DNA from: Buddleja alternifolia
Lineage: Eukaryota > Streptophyta > Magnoliopsida > Lamiales > Scrophulariaceae
NCBI GenBank assembly: GCA_019426215.1
Contig: CM033403.1
Span: forward strand, 6,346,012-6,410,011
Reading direction: 5' to 3'
DNA: 64,000 nucleotides
Shown: positions 46,750 through 58,392 of the stretch, piece by piece
Position numbering within the stretch: position 1 is the stretch's first letter
Layout of the letters: every line of letters begins with the position of its first letter
Made by a program: the position numbers and the translations under genes
Notes under the pieces: model-generated
What the model was told of the DNA's origin: nothing
The model's input: the letters and a program-made list of their open reading frames with translations, nothing else
The model's database searches: none

Positions 46750-47104
46750 ATCAATAGGTTGCAACCTTTTCTGGTATGTGGCCTAATTGATATATTAAAG
46801 TGATGTCCAACATCAATCCATCAAATGGATGATTCAATCCCTTTGTCCATTATTCATCAAATCTCAACCTTTTAACGATCTTATTGATTTATGAATAATT
46901 TGAGTTTAACCCACTGACTATATAGTAGTTTAACAATTGAATTTTACCTTGCAACCTTTTGCTGGTATGTGGGGTATAATTTGTTTCGACTAATGACATT
47001 CATGCACTTAGGAAATTTTTTAAATATATTCAATATATAACCCCCATTGCTTAGGGACGATATTATATATTAAATATCACTTTAATTTCTCCTAAGTTCA
47101 ATGG
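46750..47104 (-). other. Three stem-loops in the Copia-G leader
   Basis: First: arms ATCAATAGG and CCTAATTGAT (one bulge). Second: arms GAATTTTACC and GGTATAATTT (one mismatch). Both share a loop that starts TTGCAACCTTTT and ends GGTATGTGG. Third: arms ATATTCAATATATAA and TTATATATTAAATAT (14 of 15 pairs), loop CCCCCATTGCTTAGGGACGA, with an outer stem CTTAGGAAATT/AATTTCTCCTAAG. Confidence 0.6.
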
Positions 47105-47446
47105 AGGACAGGATATCTAGTACCCTTTACTAACTTAATATTTTTTAAAGTGGGAGGATTCAAATTATTTATTAGGTCTCACTTTGCACATTAATCCATT
47201 TTGTACTAAACATACAAACATGGATTAAATAAAAAGATAGCAATCCTAGAAAGCTAACAACACACGATTCATTGACTTTTATTCCTAGATTGAGACAAGC
47301 CAATGTCTCAATCAAAATAAAAAAGAAACTACACTAAAGTTTCGAAAGTTCCTTCTTGTATCTCCTCAGCTCGACTTGAATTTCTCCTTTGGACCTATTC
47401 TATTTCTAACTATTACATTTCAAAATAAGCCACCTACCCAAAAATA

Positions 47447-48746
47447 ATCTAGAAAGAAAATAAAAAATAGGCTCAAAAAGGCTTTTACAACCCATTGAGA
47501 AGAAATACAAATATAAACGAGCATACGTCCATGAATCATGCCTCCCATCACATAACATGTCAAACATGGTATATATCACATAACACACGAAAACCATATA
47601 TGTTAATTTCTAATTAAATTCCAAATTAAATTATTGTTTTTCATATTCTCGAGGAAATTAAATTTATTTAATTCTATTCAAAAGTTCAATTTAAACGAAC
47701 TCGAATTAATTTTATATTAAAATCCAATTTTAATAAAAATTAATCTCTAAATTTATTAAAATTAATTTCACAATAGAAAGAATCTAATTTAATTCAAGGT
47801 CTAACTTTAATTAACATTAGATTACATGAAATTAACATACTTTTATTAAATAAATAATATTATTTATTTTTACATTAAAATCCAATTTTAATCAAAAACT
47901 AAATAATATATATATATATATATATTTAATTAATGACCCGAGTCACCCATGGGTCGACCCGGGTCTGGTTGAAGCAACCTGTGTGTTGTAAAACACACGG
48001 GTGGGCTCACCGCGCAATTGTGCAAGCCCAATTCGGTACAATGGGTTGCGCTGCCGTTACAGCCACCACGGCGACGGGTCGGAGCTGAAATATATAATCT
48101 AGAAAGAAAATAAAAAATAGGCTCAAAAAGGCTTTACAACCCATCGAAAAGAAATACAAATATAAACGAGCATACGTCCATGAATCATGCCTCCCATCAC
48201 ATAACATGTCAAACATGGTATATATCACATAACACACGAAAACCATATATGTTAATTTCTAATTAAATTCCAAATTAAATTATTGTTTTTCATATACTCG
48301 AGGAAATTATATTTATTTAATTCTGTTCAAAAATTCAATTTTAACGAACTCGGGTTAATTTTATATCAAAATCCAATTTTGATAAAAATTAATCTCTAAA
48401 TTTATTAAAATTGATTTCACTATAGAAAGAATCTAATTTAATTCAATGTCTAACTTTAATTAACATTAGATTACATGAAATTAATATACCTTTATTAAAT
48501 AAATAATATTATTTATTTTTGCATTAAAATCCAATTTTAATCAAAAACTAAATAATATATATATATATATTTATTTAATTAATGACGCGAGTCACCCATG
48601 GGTCGACCCGGGTCTGGTCGAAGCAACCCGTGTGTTGTAAAACACACGGGTGGGCTCGCCACGCAATTGTGCAAGCCCAATTTAGCACAATGGGTTGCGC
48701 TTTTGTTACAGCCGCCACGGCGACGAGTCGGAGCTGAAATATATAA
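47447..48746. repeat. 650-bp tandem duplication in the Copia-G leader
   Basis: TCTAGAAAGAAAATAAAAAA starts both units (47449 and 48099). Units end CGGAGCTGAAATATATAAT. Each has an (AT)n run, a CCCATGGGTCGACCCGGGTC palindrome, and a GCAACCCGTGTGTTG arm pairing partly with its flank. Identity is about 95% by eye. Confidence 0.88.
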
Positions 48747-48943
48747 TTTTTAATTTCCATCACATAAATTACATAAAATTCAACTTTTATTAATTTCTAA
48801 CAAACGAAAAATAAACAGAATCCTCAAGAACAAAAAAAACGCGAAATCCACATATCTAATCATGCATCGATAAAAAACTATAAATCATGCATCTTTATCA
48901 TATATTTACACACAGAAATTACGTAAGCCAAACCCCGCGATTT

Positions 48944-48956
48944 GGCTCTGATACCA
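48944..48956 (-). other. Copia-G primer binding site
   Basis: The minus strand reads TGGTATCAGAGCC, one base inside the LTR. Confidence 0.88.
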
Positions 48957-48957
48957 C

Positions 48958-50605
48958 TGTCGGGGAAAAATAACCAAACACAGCGGAAACGAAATTTTAA
49001 AATTTTTAGATTTTCCCATAGCAAGATCAATCCCGGGATTTTGTCGGACGTATGTATGATAGAGTAAATAATACTTTACCCGTTGTAGCGAAGTGGTTGG
49101 AGAATCTCACAAATTTGAATTCTTCAACTTCTTCGCGAATAACTACGACTAAAATCTTGATAATCCGAGCAGTCCAAAAGTGCTGCCTCTAAATTGTCTC
49201 GCCGGAAAAAACTTGATCAGAAAAAATCTCCTCCTTGCTTGGCTTGATGACTGGCGGCTAGGGCTAGTGTGAGAGAGGAATTTTGGTCTTGTGGCTTAAG
49301 TATTAATTGTAACTTATGACCTAGGTATTAAGTAATGTGATATATTTATATCAATTAAATTAACACATTGGGTTTAAATTAGCCCATTATGCAGGCCTAT
49401 TGGCCGTCCTTTATGGTCTTGGTGTGCCTCTTGGTGCACTAATTTGAGCTCAGTCCAATTCGTTATTTAATTTATTAATTCAATTTAACTAATTAATATA
49501 ATTAAATAATAGATAGGATATTTAATTAATTTTATTTATCCAAGAAATAACACATTAATTTAAATATAAATGAACCAATTTATTTCTTCAAAAAATTAAT
49601 TCTATTTAATTGTAAGTATCCAATACTTAAAATATTACCACAAGAAATATTTCATATTTCCAAACAATTTTTCTTTTTTAAGCGTGACTCTTTAGATTCA
49701 TCTATATTTAGTAATGGGAGTATTCCATTGAATATGGGTCCCACCTACTCAGTCAAGTGGTCCATATTGTAACCCAAAAAAGATTAAATGATTGGATCAT
49801 TTTTACTTTTCCTATTGTGAATACTGTGTGAATATAAACTCTTCGTTTCCTTATCCCGGTCAAGTGAGAGTCGTGGATTTTGGTCAAACTCACTAACTTG
49901 ACACTATGCTATATTTATAATAAGTCCAGATCAGTTAATGTTTTGGCCAAAGACTTTATGATCTAACTTACTTATAAATACATAGGATAATTCCCCGTTC
50001 ACCTTCAAGGGAATGAATCTCATCTTGGATATCAGTTAAGACTACTACTTGCCCATTAGGTTGCAGTTCGAGGTTGACCCCACCAAAGGGTGAATTGGGC
50101 CTAACTACTCTAATGACAAACCTAATGTCACAAGCATATCTGTTGATTCCCCAAGTCTAGAGTTTAGACACGCCTATTACAATTTAATCAATTCTGCCAT
50201 TTACTGTCAAAAAGTAAAAACCCATGTGACAGAATCGATGCAAGTCATGTTTAAGTGACACTATCTCCATCAGTGCACCTATGATGTGAGTTCTTCACTA
50301 CTTCCTAGTTATTAACGGGAACCTTTCTCGTCAAAACTCATATCATACGAGTCTTTATAATTTTCAATGCCCAATTGAAAATTATTGACTTGCAGTCTAT
50401 TTTAGTACACAAGTATCAAACTCCTCTAGTGCCTAAGAGAGCTAACTCTTGTGTTCATGGACTTATAGAAGATTACAATATATAAATGCTAATATAATAG
50501 TAAACAACTAATTGCCTTTTATTGATAGGATGTGAAACAATTATAAATAATAATGTCCTAACATTCTCTAATCCTCTAGCGGGATTTGAGGACATTAACC
50601 TAACA
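48958..50605 (-). repeat. Copia-G 5' LTR (1648 bp)
   Basis: From TGTCGGGGAAAAATAACC to ATTAACCTAACA. The boundary is fixed by the primer site on one side and the TSD CTGGA on the other. The left LTR matches its first ~1.5 kb at roughly 90% identity. Confidence 0.88.
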
Positions 50606-50610
50606 CTGGA

Positions 50611-53405
50611 CGCAACCTTGCCTAACTTGTTAAGCATGTTAAGGACTGCAGAAACCACCATCAAGAAGCACAAGCCTGTCCTACTTGTGAGTTCTGCCCA
50701 TTATAAGGCTGAGAAGCCAAAGGAAAGGAAAGGGAAGAGTTCCCAAAAGAACCAGAAGCTAAAAGCTAAAGGTGGGGTCAAGAAGGTTAAAGCCGATTAG
50801 GAAAAGGGTGAGTGTTTCCACTACGGTAAACCAGGGTAGTGGAAGAGGAACTAAATTAAAGGAGTTGAGGAAATAAAAGATAGCTTGGATAGTACACTAA
50901 TGTGACATGCTAGATTAGGACATATTTCTAAGGAAAGATTGCACAAATTGGAAAAGGAAGGTGAACTCGGCCTTAAGGAAGAGGAAACCATGCCTACTTG
51001 TGAATCTTGTCTTTAAGAAAAATGACCAATTCACCATTTGTAGGACAAGTGGAACGTGCCACTCATCCTTTTAGAATTGATCCACTCAGATGTTTGTGGT
51101 CCTTTTATTATGAGTACTAAAGGAAGGTGTACTTACTTCATTACTTTTACCAATAATTATTAACGGTACGGATATGTGTACCTTATGATACACAAATCCG
51201 AAGCTTTTGAAAAGTTCAAAGAGTTTAGGAATGAAGTTGAAAAAAAACTAAGTCATAGTATTAATGCTTTTCGATCTGATCGGGGAGGAGAATAATTAAG
51301 TGACGAATTCCTTAGTTATTTTAAATTGAATGAAATTCTCTCTCAGTGGACTCTACCTGGTACACCACAATTGAATGGGGTGCCTAAGTGAAGGAATAGG
51401 ACTTTATTGGATATGGTCCATTCCATGATGAGTTTCACTGAAGTTCCTACATCTTTCTGAGGTTATGCCTTAGAAACTGCGGCTTATCTATTAAGTAGAT
51501 TGCCTTCCAAATTTGTGCCCAAAATGCCTTATGAGTTATGGCATGGTAAACTAGCCTCATACAAACATCTTCAAGTATGGGGTTGTTCTGCCTATGTTAA
51601 AAGGCTAGTGGGAGAGAAGTTAGAGTCTAAGTCTAGCTTATGTAAATTTGTGGGTACCATAAATAAACTGCGGGGTACTACTTCTATGATCCATCGAAAC
51701 AAAACGTGCTTGTTTCAAAGGATGTCGCCTTCTTATAGAAGAAGTTTCTATTAGATAGAAATGACGAGATCATAGAACTTGAAGAAGTTCAAGAACCACA
51801 AATTATCTCATAAACGTTGGAAACATAAATATAAGAAAATACTGAAATAGCGAACACACCACCTCCAGGAAGATCCGAAAGGATCCGAGGGCCATCTGAG
51901 AGATATGGTCTATTACTATAAAGTAATAAGGAGCAGCTTCAAGTGGATGAAGATCCAAGAAGCTACAACAAAGCAATATGTGATATTGATTCGGGGAAGA
52001 GGAAAAGTGCCATGGAATCAGAAATGAACTTCATGTTCTCCAACAAGGTATGGACCTTGGTAGATCAACCGAAGGGTATAGTACCCATTGGTTGCAAGTG
52101 GATCTATAAGTAAAATCTTGGAGCAAATGGAGAGGTAGTGACCTATAAAGCTAGGCTAGTGGCAAAAGGTTACACTCAAAGAGAGAGTATCGACTATGAA
52201 GAGACCTTTTCGCCAGTGGCAATACTTAAATCCATTGGGATTCTGCTTGTCATATCTGCTCATTATGATTATGAAATATGGCAGATGGATGTGAAAACCG
52301 CCTGACTCATTGGAAACACATAGGGAGAGATTTACATGAAACAACCAGAAGGTTTCACATCTAATGGGAGTGATCAAAAGGTTTGCGAACTCCAAAAGTC
52401 CATTTATGGACTAAAGTAAGCATCCCAAAGTTGGAACATTTGTTTTGATGAAACAATAAGGATGTATGGTTTTATTAAAAACAAAGATGAACCAGGTGTG
52501 TATAAGAAAGTCAGTGAGAGTGTAGTGACATTTTTAGTACCTTACATTGATGACATTCTACTCATTGGAAATGGTGTAGGAATGATGCAATCAAATAAAG
52601 TATGGTTATCCAGCAAATTCTACATGAAAGACTTAGGAGATGCATCCTACATCTTAGGAATCATAATCTATAGAGATAGATCAAGAAAGATGATAGGATT
52701 GTCTTAGTCAATGTACATAGACAAAATGCTAAAGAGGTTTAGCATGGAAGAATGAAACAAAGGATTCTTGCCTATGAGTCATGTGATCCGGTATTCTCGA
52801 TCAACGTGTCCTTTCGACACCACAGGAATGACATAAGATGGCTCGCTTACCATATGCTTCTGCCATAGGAAGTATCATGTATGCAATATTATGCAAAAGG
52901 CCTGATGTGGCTCACGCATTAAGTGTAGTGAGTCGTTTTCAGTCCGACCTAGGCGAGATACACTGGATAGCCGTGAAAACAATCCTCTAGTACTTGAGAA
53001 GAACTAAGGATTTGTTTTTGATAAATGGCGGTGGGGAAATGAAACTAGAAGGGTTCACTGACACTAGTTTCCAACTTGAGGTGGATGATTTGAAATGAAT
53101 GTCGGAGTGTATTCGCCCTCAATGGTGGAGCAGTAAGTTGGAAGAGTTCCAAACAGAAAACAACTGCGGGTTTCACAACCGAGACTGAATACATAGTTGT
53201 ATCTGATGCAGCAAAGGAAGTTGTTTGGATTAGTAACTTCATCCAAGGGTTGGGTGTAGTCCCTAGCATTGTCGATCTAGTACCTCTATACAGTGAAAAT
53301 AATGGCGCCCTTGCTCAAGAAAAGGAGCCGAGGTATCATCAAAGATCCAAACACATAGAGAAATGATACCATGTGATCTGGGAGACCATTGGTAAAGTCA
53401 ACTGC
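50611..53405 (+). pseudogene. Copia-E gag end, integrase, RT and RNase H relic
   Basis: Gag resumes after the second CTGGA (ATLPNLLSMLRTAETTIKKH) and ends in a damaged knuckle (CFHYGKPG). Protease is missing near 50870. Pre-integrase (ARLGHISKERL), integrase (IHSDVCGPF, FRSDRGGE, TPGTPQLNGV), RT (WTLVDQPKGI, FTSNGSD, YIDDILLIGN at 52543-52572) and RNase H (TEAEYIAA-like TETEYIV, RYHQRSKH) follow. There are more than ten stops or frameshifts. It ends ~40 residues before the normal C terminus, at a junction near 53405. Confidence 0.85.
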
Positions 53406-53886
53406 TAGTTGTGAGTTCTGAAAGTTATTTTTAATATATATCTTGCTCCCCCATTCTAATCTGATGATATCCATGTTAGAATAGTGCATTGCAATCCAAT
53501 CATAGATTGGTTTTTTTTATCTATTCTTGTAATAAATCATTTCGTTTTACATTATATTAGTAAAAAGCATTTCTTCATCTTATGTTTATATTATTTATAA
53601 CTATATGATGAAGTCCCTAGAATTCACACATAGCTATGGGACTTGATATTTCATTGGATGGATATCATAAAACAAGTCTCTATCGCTGCAATTTCTAAAT
53701 ATCGTCCAAGTAATAGAATTATCAAGATGGGACATTGATTATTCGGATAGACTTGCGCATATGATCCACACTCTTAATTAGAGATGTCTCGTTTTATAGA
53801 CATTAGTGTAGTCGACACAAATGCACATACGCGGATGCTTGTTGAGAACAGTTCACCGATCACCCTTACTAAAACCTCCTAAAGTA
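53405..53886 (+). repeat. Second copy of the Gypsy-D/Copia-E junction
   Basis: GTGAGTTCTGAAAG to GATATCCA (53406-53473) repeats 28235-28298, a piece of Gypsy-D RT. It continues into a copy of the Copia-E LTR start (53474-53886 matching 28299-28711) at about 88-90% identity. Finding gypsy flank plus LTR at both places means duplicated DNA, not merely a second LTR. Confidence 0.85.
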
Positions 53887-54558
53887 CTAAGCATGGGGTC
53901 CCGAAGACCTAGATAAAACGAAAGTAAAGATACGCCTTTTGCTATCTTGATCCTCGCATAAGTAAGATCTCTCTATCTAATCTCTCGATTGAATCTAGAG
54001 CATTGGCTAAGGTTGAAACTCTATTAATTCAATACTATGTTTCCCACGTTATGTGAAATCGACTTCAACTATCTAAACGAGGAAACCCTACGCCTCTTTA
54101 GATATCATACTTCGGCCGAAAATTCCTCAATGGGGTTGTTCAGTTCGCCCATTACCACAATGGCAACCCTCATATATGCATTGGCTTTCACCGTGCCAAT
54201 ATCTATGGAACGAGATACACTTCTACCAGAGTATGCATCATATGAGCAAGTCTTTTGGGTTGCATCGATATCCCTTTATCTCGATGAACCCTTTCACGAC
54301 TTGGAACAATGTTTAAAAATCACAGCCTTCGAGACATATTCCATCATTGCCACACCCAATGTGCAATGATGTCTCATAGCTATGTGTGATCCTTCGGGAC
54401 ATTATTCTAAGCCAAAGTAAAAACTAATTTATTAATAAAGACATGCCACACATAAAAAGAGATTGACTTTATTTATAAGAAATGGATTGTTCAACTCTAG
54501 AGTTACTATTACAAAGAATGGCGCCCAATAATTGGTGCGCCGGGCACTAACTCTAACA
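53887..54558 (-). repeat. Copia-I 3' LTR, truncated
   Basis: Matches the last ~900 bp of the right LTR from GGGTCCCGAAGACC to AACTCTAACA. It has an internal deletion of ~270 bp (equivalent to 61532-61802) at a TTCC microhomology. Confidence 0.85.
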
Positions 54559-57500
54559 ATCTCCCACTTGCCCATGTACTTAAGGCCCATTCTTCCCAGA
54601 TGTCCTTCAAATACTTTTTGGCTAAGGGGTTTGGTGAGTGGGTCTGCTATGTTGTCCACTGTATCCACGCGCTCCATTCGCACGTCGCCTCTTCCAATGA
54701 TTTCTCGTATCAATCGAAATTTCCTCAGAACATGTTTGGATTTCTGATGAGACCTCGGCTCTTTTGCTTGTACAATAGCCCCGTTGTTTTCACAGTATAC
54801 CGTTACTGGATCCCCAACGGATGGAACGACACCCAATTCTTGGATGAAGTTCCTCATCCAAACAGCTTCTTTTGCAGCCTCATTTGCTGCAATGAATTCT
54901 GCTTCAGTGGTGGAGTCGGCTATGGTTGCTTGCTTGGAACTCTTCCAGCTAATCGCTCCGCCATTAAGCAGAAATACAAACCCAGAGACCGACTTCGAGT
55001 CATCCTTGTCGGATTGGAAACTCGAATCAGTAAACCCCTCTAATTCCAATTCTCCATGTCCGTATATCAAGAACAATTCCTTAGTTCTCCTTAGATATTT
55101 AAGGATTGTTTTCACCGAACTCTAGTGTGCCATGCCTGGATTCGCTTGATATCGACTGCACGCACTTAATGCATAAGCTACATCGGGTCTTGTGCATATC
55201 ATCGCGTACATTATACTACCTATCGCAGAAGCATAGGGAGTTTTGGACATTTTCACTCTTTCTTCCTCAGTATTTGGGCACATAGACTTGGAAAGTGTGA
55301 TGCCATGTCCTATTGGCAAGAATCCCTTCTTGGACTCTTCCATTTCAAATCTTTTAAGTACGCGATCGACATATGCAGATTGGGAGAGACCTAGCATCCT
55401 ATTTGATCTATCCCTATAGATCTTCATACCGAGTATGTAGGACGCCTCTCCCAGATCTTTCATGGAGAATTTATTAGAGAGCCATACTTTAGTTGACTGC
55501 ATCATCCCTACATCATTTCCAATTAGTAAGATGTCATCGATATAAAGTATGATGAACGTGACTGCGTATCCATACTCTTGTATGACAGTGTCAAAATGTT
55601 TGTTCCAACTTCGAGAAACTTGCTTAAGTCCATAGATGGACCTTTGGAGTTTACACATTTTGTGTTTGCTCCCTTTGGATGTAAAGCCCTCTGGCAGTTG
55701 CATGTAAATCTCTTCCTCAATTTCTCCATTGAGGAATGCAGCCTTTACATCCATCTACCATATTTCATAATCAAAATATGTAGATATTGCAAGCATAATC
55801 CTAATGGATTTCAGCATAGCCGCTGGCGAGAAGGTTTCCTCATAGTCAATCCCTTGTCTTTGAGTAAATCCTTTTGCCACGAGGCTAGCTTTATAGGTGA
55901 CTACCTCTCCATCGACTCCAAGCTTTCGCTTGTAGACCCACTTACAGCCAATGGGCTTGATGCCCTCAGGTGGGTCAACCAAGGTCCATACCTTGTTGGA
56001 GTACATGGAGTCCATTTCGGATCTCATGGCCTCTAGCCATCTTCTCGAATCAATGTCAGACATTGCACTCTTAAAACTCTTCGGATCAGAGTAGAGGAGG
56101 ATCTTAAGTGCCCTCCTCTTGCAATAGGCCTAGCCATCTTTCAGGCTCCTTTGGGATCCTCTTTGATCTCCTCAAAGGTTGTGTGTTTTCAGTGGGTGCC
56201 TCTGATGTAGCCTCGTTGGTGTCGGATGGGTTAATTTGTATCTCTTGACTTGATCCATTCTCATGGACCTCATCAAGTTCTACAGCCTCGCCTTTCCTAT
56301 CTATAAGGTGACCCCTCTCCAAGAAATTGGCGTTTCTCGAAACAATAATCTTTTGTTCCGTTGGGCTGTAGAAGTAATATCCAACAGTTTCCTTTGGATA
56401 TCCTACAAAATAGCACAAAGAGGACTTGGGGTCCAATTTGTCTCCCACTAAGTGCTTTACATAAGCTGGACACCCCCATATTCTCAAATGATTATATGAG
56501 GGCGTCTTTCCACACCAACTTTCATATAGGGTTATTGGGCACCGTCTTGCTAGGCAATCTATTTAACAGATAGACAGCCGTTTCAAGAGCATAGCCCCAC
56601 ATGGACTTAGGAACTTTAGTGAAACCCATCATGGATCGAACCATATCTAGCAATGTTCGATTCCTATGCTCGGCTACCCCGTTATGTTGAGGCGTGCCGG
56701 GCGGTGTCCACTGTGAGAGAATTCCATTCTCTCTAAGATAATCAAGAAACTCGGTAGACAAGTATTCTCCTCCTCGATCCAATCTAAGAGCCTTGATACT
56801 TCTACCAAGTTGTTTCTCTACTTCATTTCTGAACTCCTTAAACTTCTCAAAGGATTCAGATTTATATCTCATAAGATATAAGTAACCAAACCGTGAATAA
56901 TCATCGGTAAAGTTATGAAGTAGCTTTGGCTACCATGAGTGCTCACACTTATTGGCCCACACACGTCCGTATGGACCAAGTCCAATGGTTTTGTGGCTCG
57001 TTCCGCTTTCCTCGAAAATGGTAACTTGGTCATTTTTCCTTTAAGACGTGATTCGCAACTTGACAATTCATCTAAGTCATTTACACCTAAATGTTTTGCC
57101 ATTGTTCGAATTCTTTCTTCGGAAATATGTCCAAGTCTTTCGTGCCACATTTGTGCGTTTACTTGATTATCTTGTTTACGTTTGTTACTTTGTTGAATAT
57201 TGAGATTGGAAATTATTGGGGATATAGTATACATTCCATACTTCATTTTCGATTCCATAATAAGAGACGATTCATAAAACAAAAGCAAACTTTTATTACG
57301 AATCTCAAAACAATATCCTTCTCTATCCAAAACCGGAATCGAGATAATATTTCTTATTATTTCAGGAACAAAATAAACGGAATGTAAAACTAATTTCCTA
57401 TCTCCTAACTCTAAGTAGATTGTCCCCACGGCTTTGGCAGCAACCAATGCTCCATTTCCCATCCGCAGGGTCATATCTCCTCTACTTAGCTCCTTGGTTC

Positions 57501-58392
57501 TTTTCATCACCTGCAAATCATTGCAGATATGAACACCGCATCCAGTGTCAAAAACCCAAGAAGAATCATTAACAGTGAAGTTAACTTCAACAAAGAACAT
57601 ACCTCGAGCAAGAGGCTCTTTACAGTTCCTTTGCCAGTGCCCAACTTTCCCACATTTATGGCACTTGTCAGACTTCTCAGACTTTGGCTTCTTTAACTTC
57701 TTCACACCACCATTACCTTTCAGCTTCTTAGTCTTATTCTTCTTCTTGTTGCCCTTCATGGATTTTGAAGAGGAATTCATAAGAAGCACCGGTTTGTCCT
57801 TCTTGATGGTGCTTTCAGCAGTTATCAACATGTTCAACAATTCATTCAATGAAGCATTCAAGTTGTTCATGTTGAAATTGATGACGAATTGATCATATGA
57901 CTTTGGGAGAGATTGAAGCACAAGGTCAACACAAAGGTCTCCGTCGAGTAGCACATCCAAATCATTCATCTCATGAATTAATTGGATCATTTTAAGGACG
58001 TGCTCACTCACAGACGCCCCTTCATTCATCCTTGCTCCAAATAATTGTTTTGATATAGCATATCGTTCTCTCCTAGTCGTAGTACCATAAAGCTCTTCTA
58101 AGTGGTCGATGATTTCCTTTGCCATCATCATATTTTCATGTTGCTTTTGCAACTCATTTGACATAGAAGTCATGATGATGCATCTAGCTTGGATGTTATC
58201 ATCCGACCACAGCTTTGCGTACTCTCCATCCTCATCACTACTTTCATTGTTAATCTCCGGTTGTATAGCCGTCAGGATATAATTCTTCTTTTCATATGGA
58301 AAAACGATTTTGAGGTTTCTAAGCCAGTCTGAAAAGTTTGGTCCGTTCAGTTTGTTGGTTTCAAGAATTTTATAAAGAGGATTCTTAGCCAT
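54432..58392 (-). pseudogene. Copia-I gag-pol polyprotein, broken
   Basis: Gag starts Met 58392 (MAKNPLYKILETNKLNGPNF), with knuckle CHKCGKVGHWQRNC, protease WVFDTGCGVHIC and pre-integrase MWHERLGHISEERI. Breaks follow: a 1-bp deletion near 56935 in the integrase core, a 2-bp insertion near 56530, a frameshift near 56115, and TAG at 55752-55754 (family Gln) and 55122-55124 (family Trp). Integrase keeps RLDRGGEY and TPQHNGVAEH. RT keeps YIDDILLIGN but has lost ~15 residues just before it. RNase H has DSTTEAEFIAA. Recently coding, but not functional now. Confidence 0.88.
54559..54573 (-). other. Copia-I polypurine tract
   Basis: The minus strand reads GGGCAAGTGGGAGAT directly before the 3' LTR. 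The gag-pol frame reads through it and stops inside the LTR at 54432. Confidence 0.75.

Larger units (their letters stand above)
46626..48943 (-). other. Copia-G untranslated leader with stem-loops
   Basis: 2.3 kb. It holds stem-loops at 46750-46791, 46938-46983 and 47007-47104 and a 650-bp tandem duplication (47447-48746). No coding segment. Confidence 0.6.
43895..50605 (-). mobile_element. Copia-G: deleted copia element nested in Copia-E gag
   Basis: Minus-strand copia element with TSD CTGGA (43890-43894 and 50606-50610), complete right LTR (48958-50605), primer site, a long leader, gag and start of protease. A deletion at ~45405 joins protease to the truncated left LTR, so integrase, RT and RNase H are gone. 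It cannot move by itself. Confidence 0.9.
28299..53405 (+). mobile_element. Copia-E: host copia element with three nested insertions
   Basis: Plus-strand copia element: 5' LTR 28299-40474 (interrupted by Tat-F), primer site, leader (interrupted by a hAT MITE), gag 43349 onward (interrupted by Copia-G), then integrase, RT and RNase H to about 53400. It is broken off inside RNase H, and its own 3' LTR is not found in the expected place. The many stops make it an old copy and the substrate for the later insertions. Confidence 0.85.

Noticed and set aside
47406..48246. Two copies of a small minus-strand gene (MVFVCYVIYTMFDM)
   Set aside because: Shadow frames of the 650-bp tandem duplication in the Copia-G leader.
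53474..53886. 3' LTR of Copia-E in normal position
   Set aside because: It is preceded by Gypsy-D flank instead of a purine tract, so duplication is the better explanation.
54037..54369. 110-codon plus-strand gene
   Set aside because: Lies wholly in the Copia-I 3' LTR, in the wrong strand for it, no similarity noticed.
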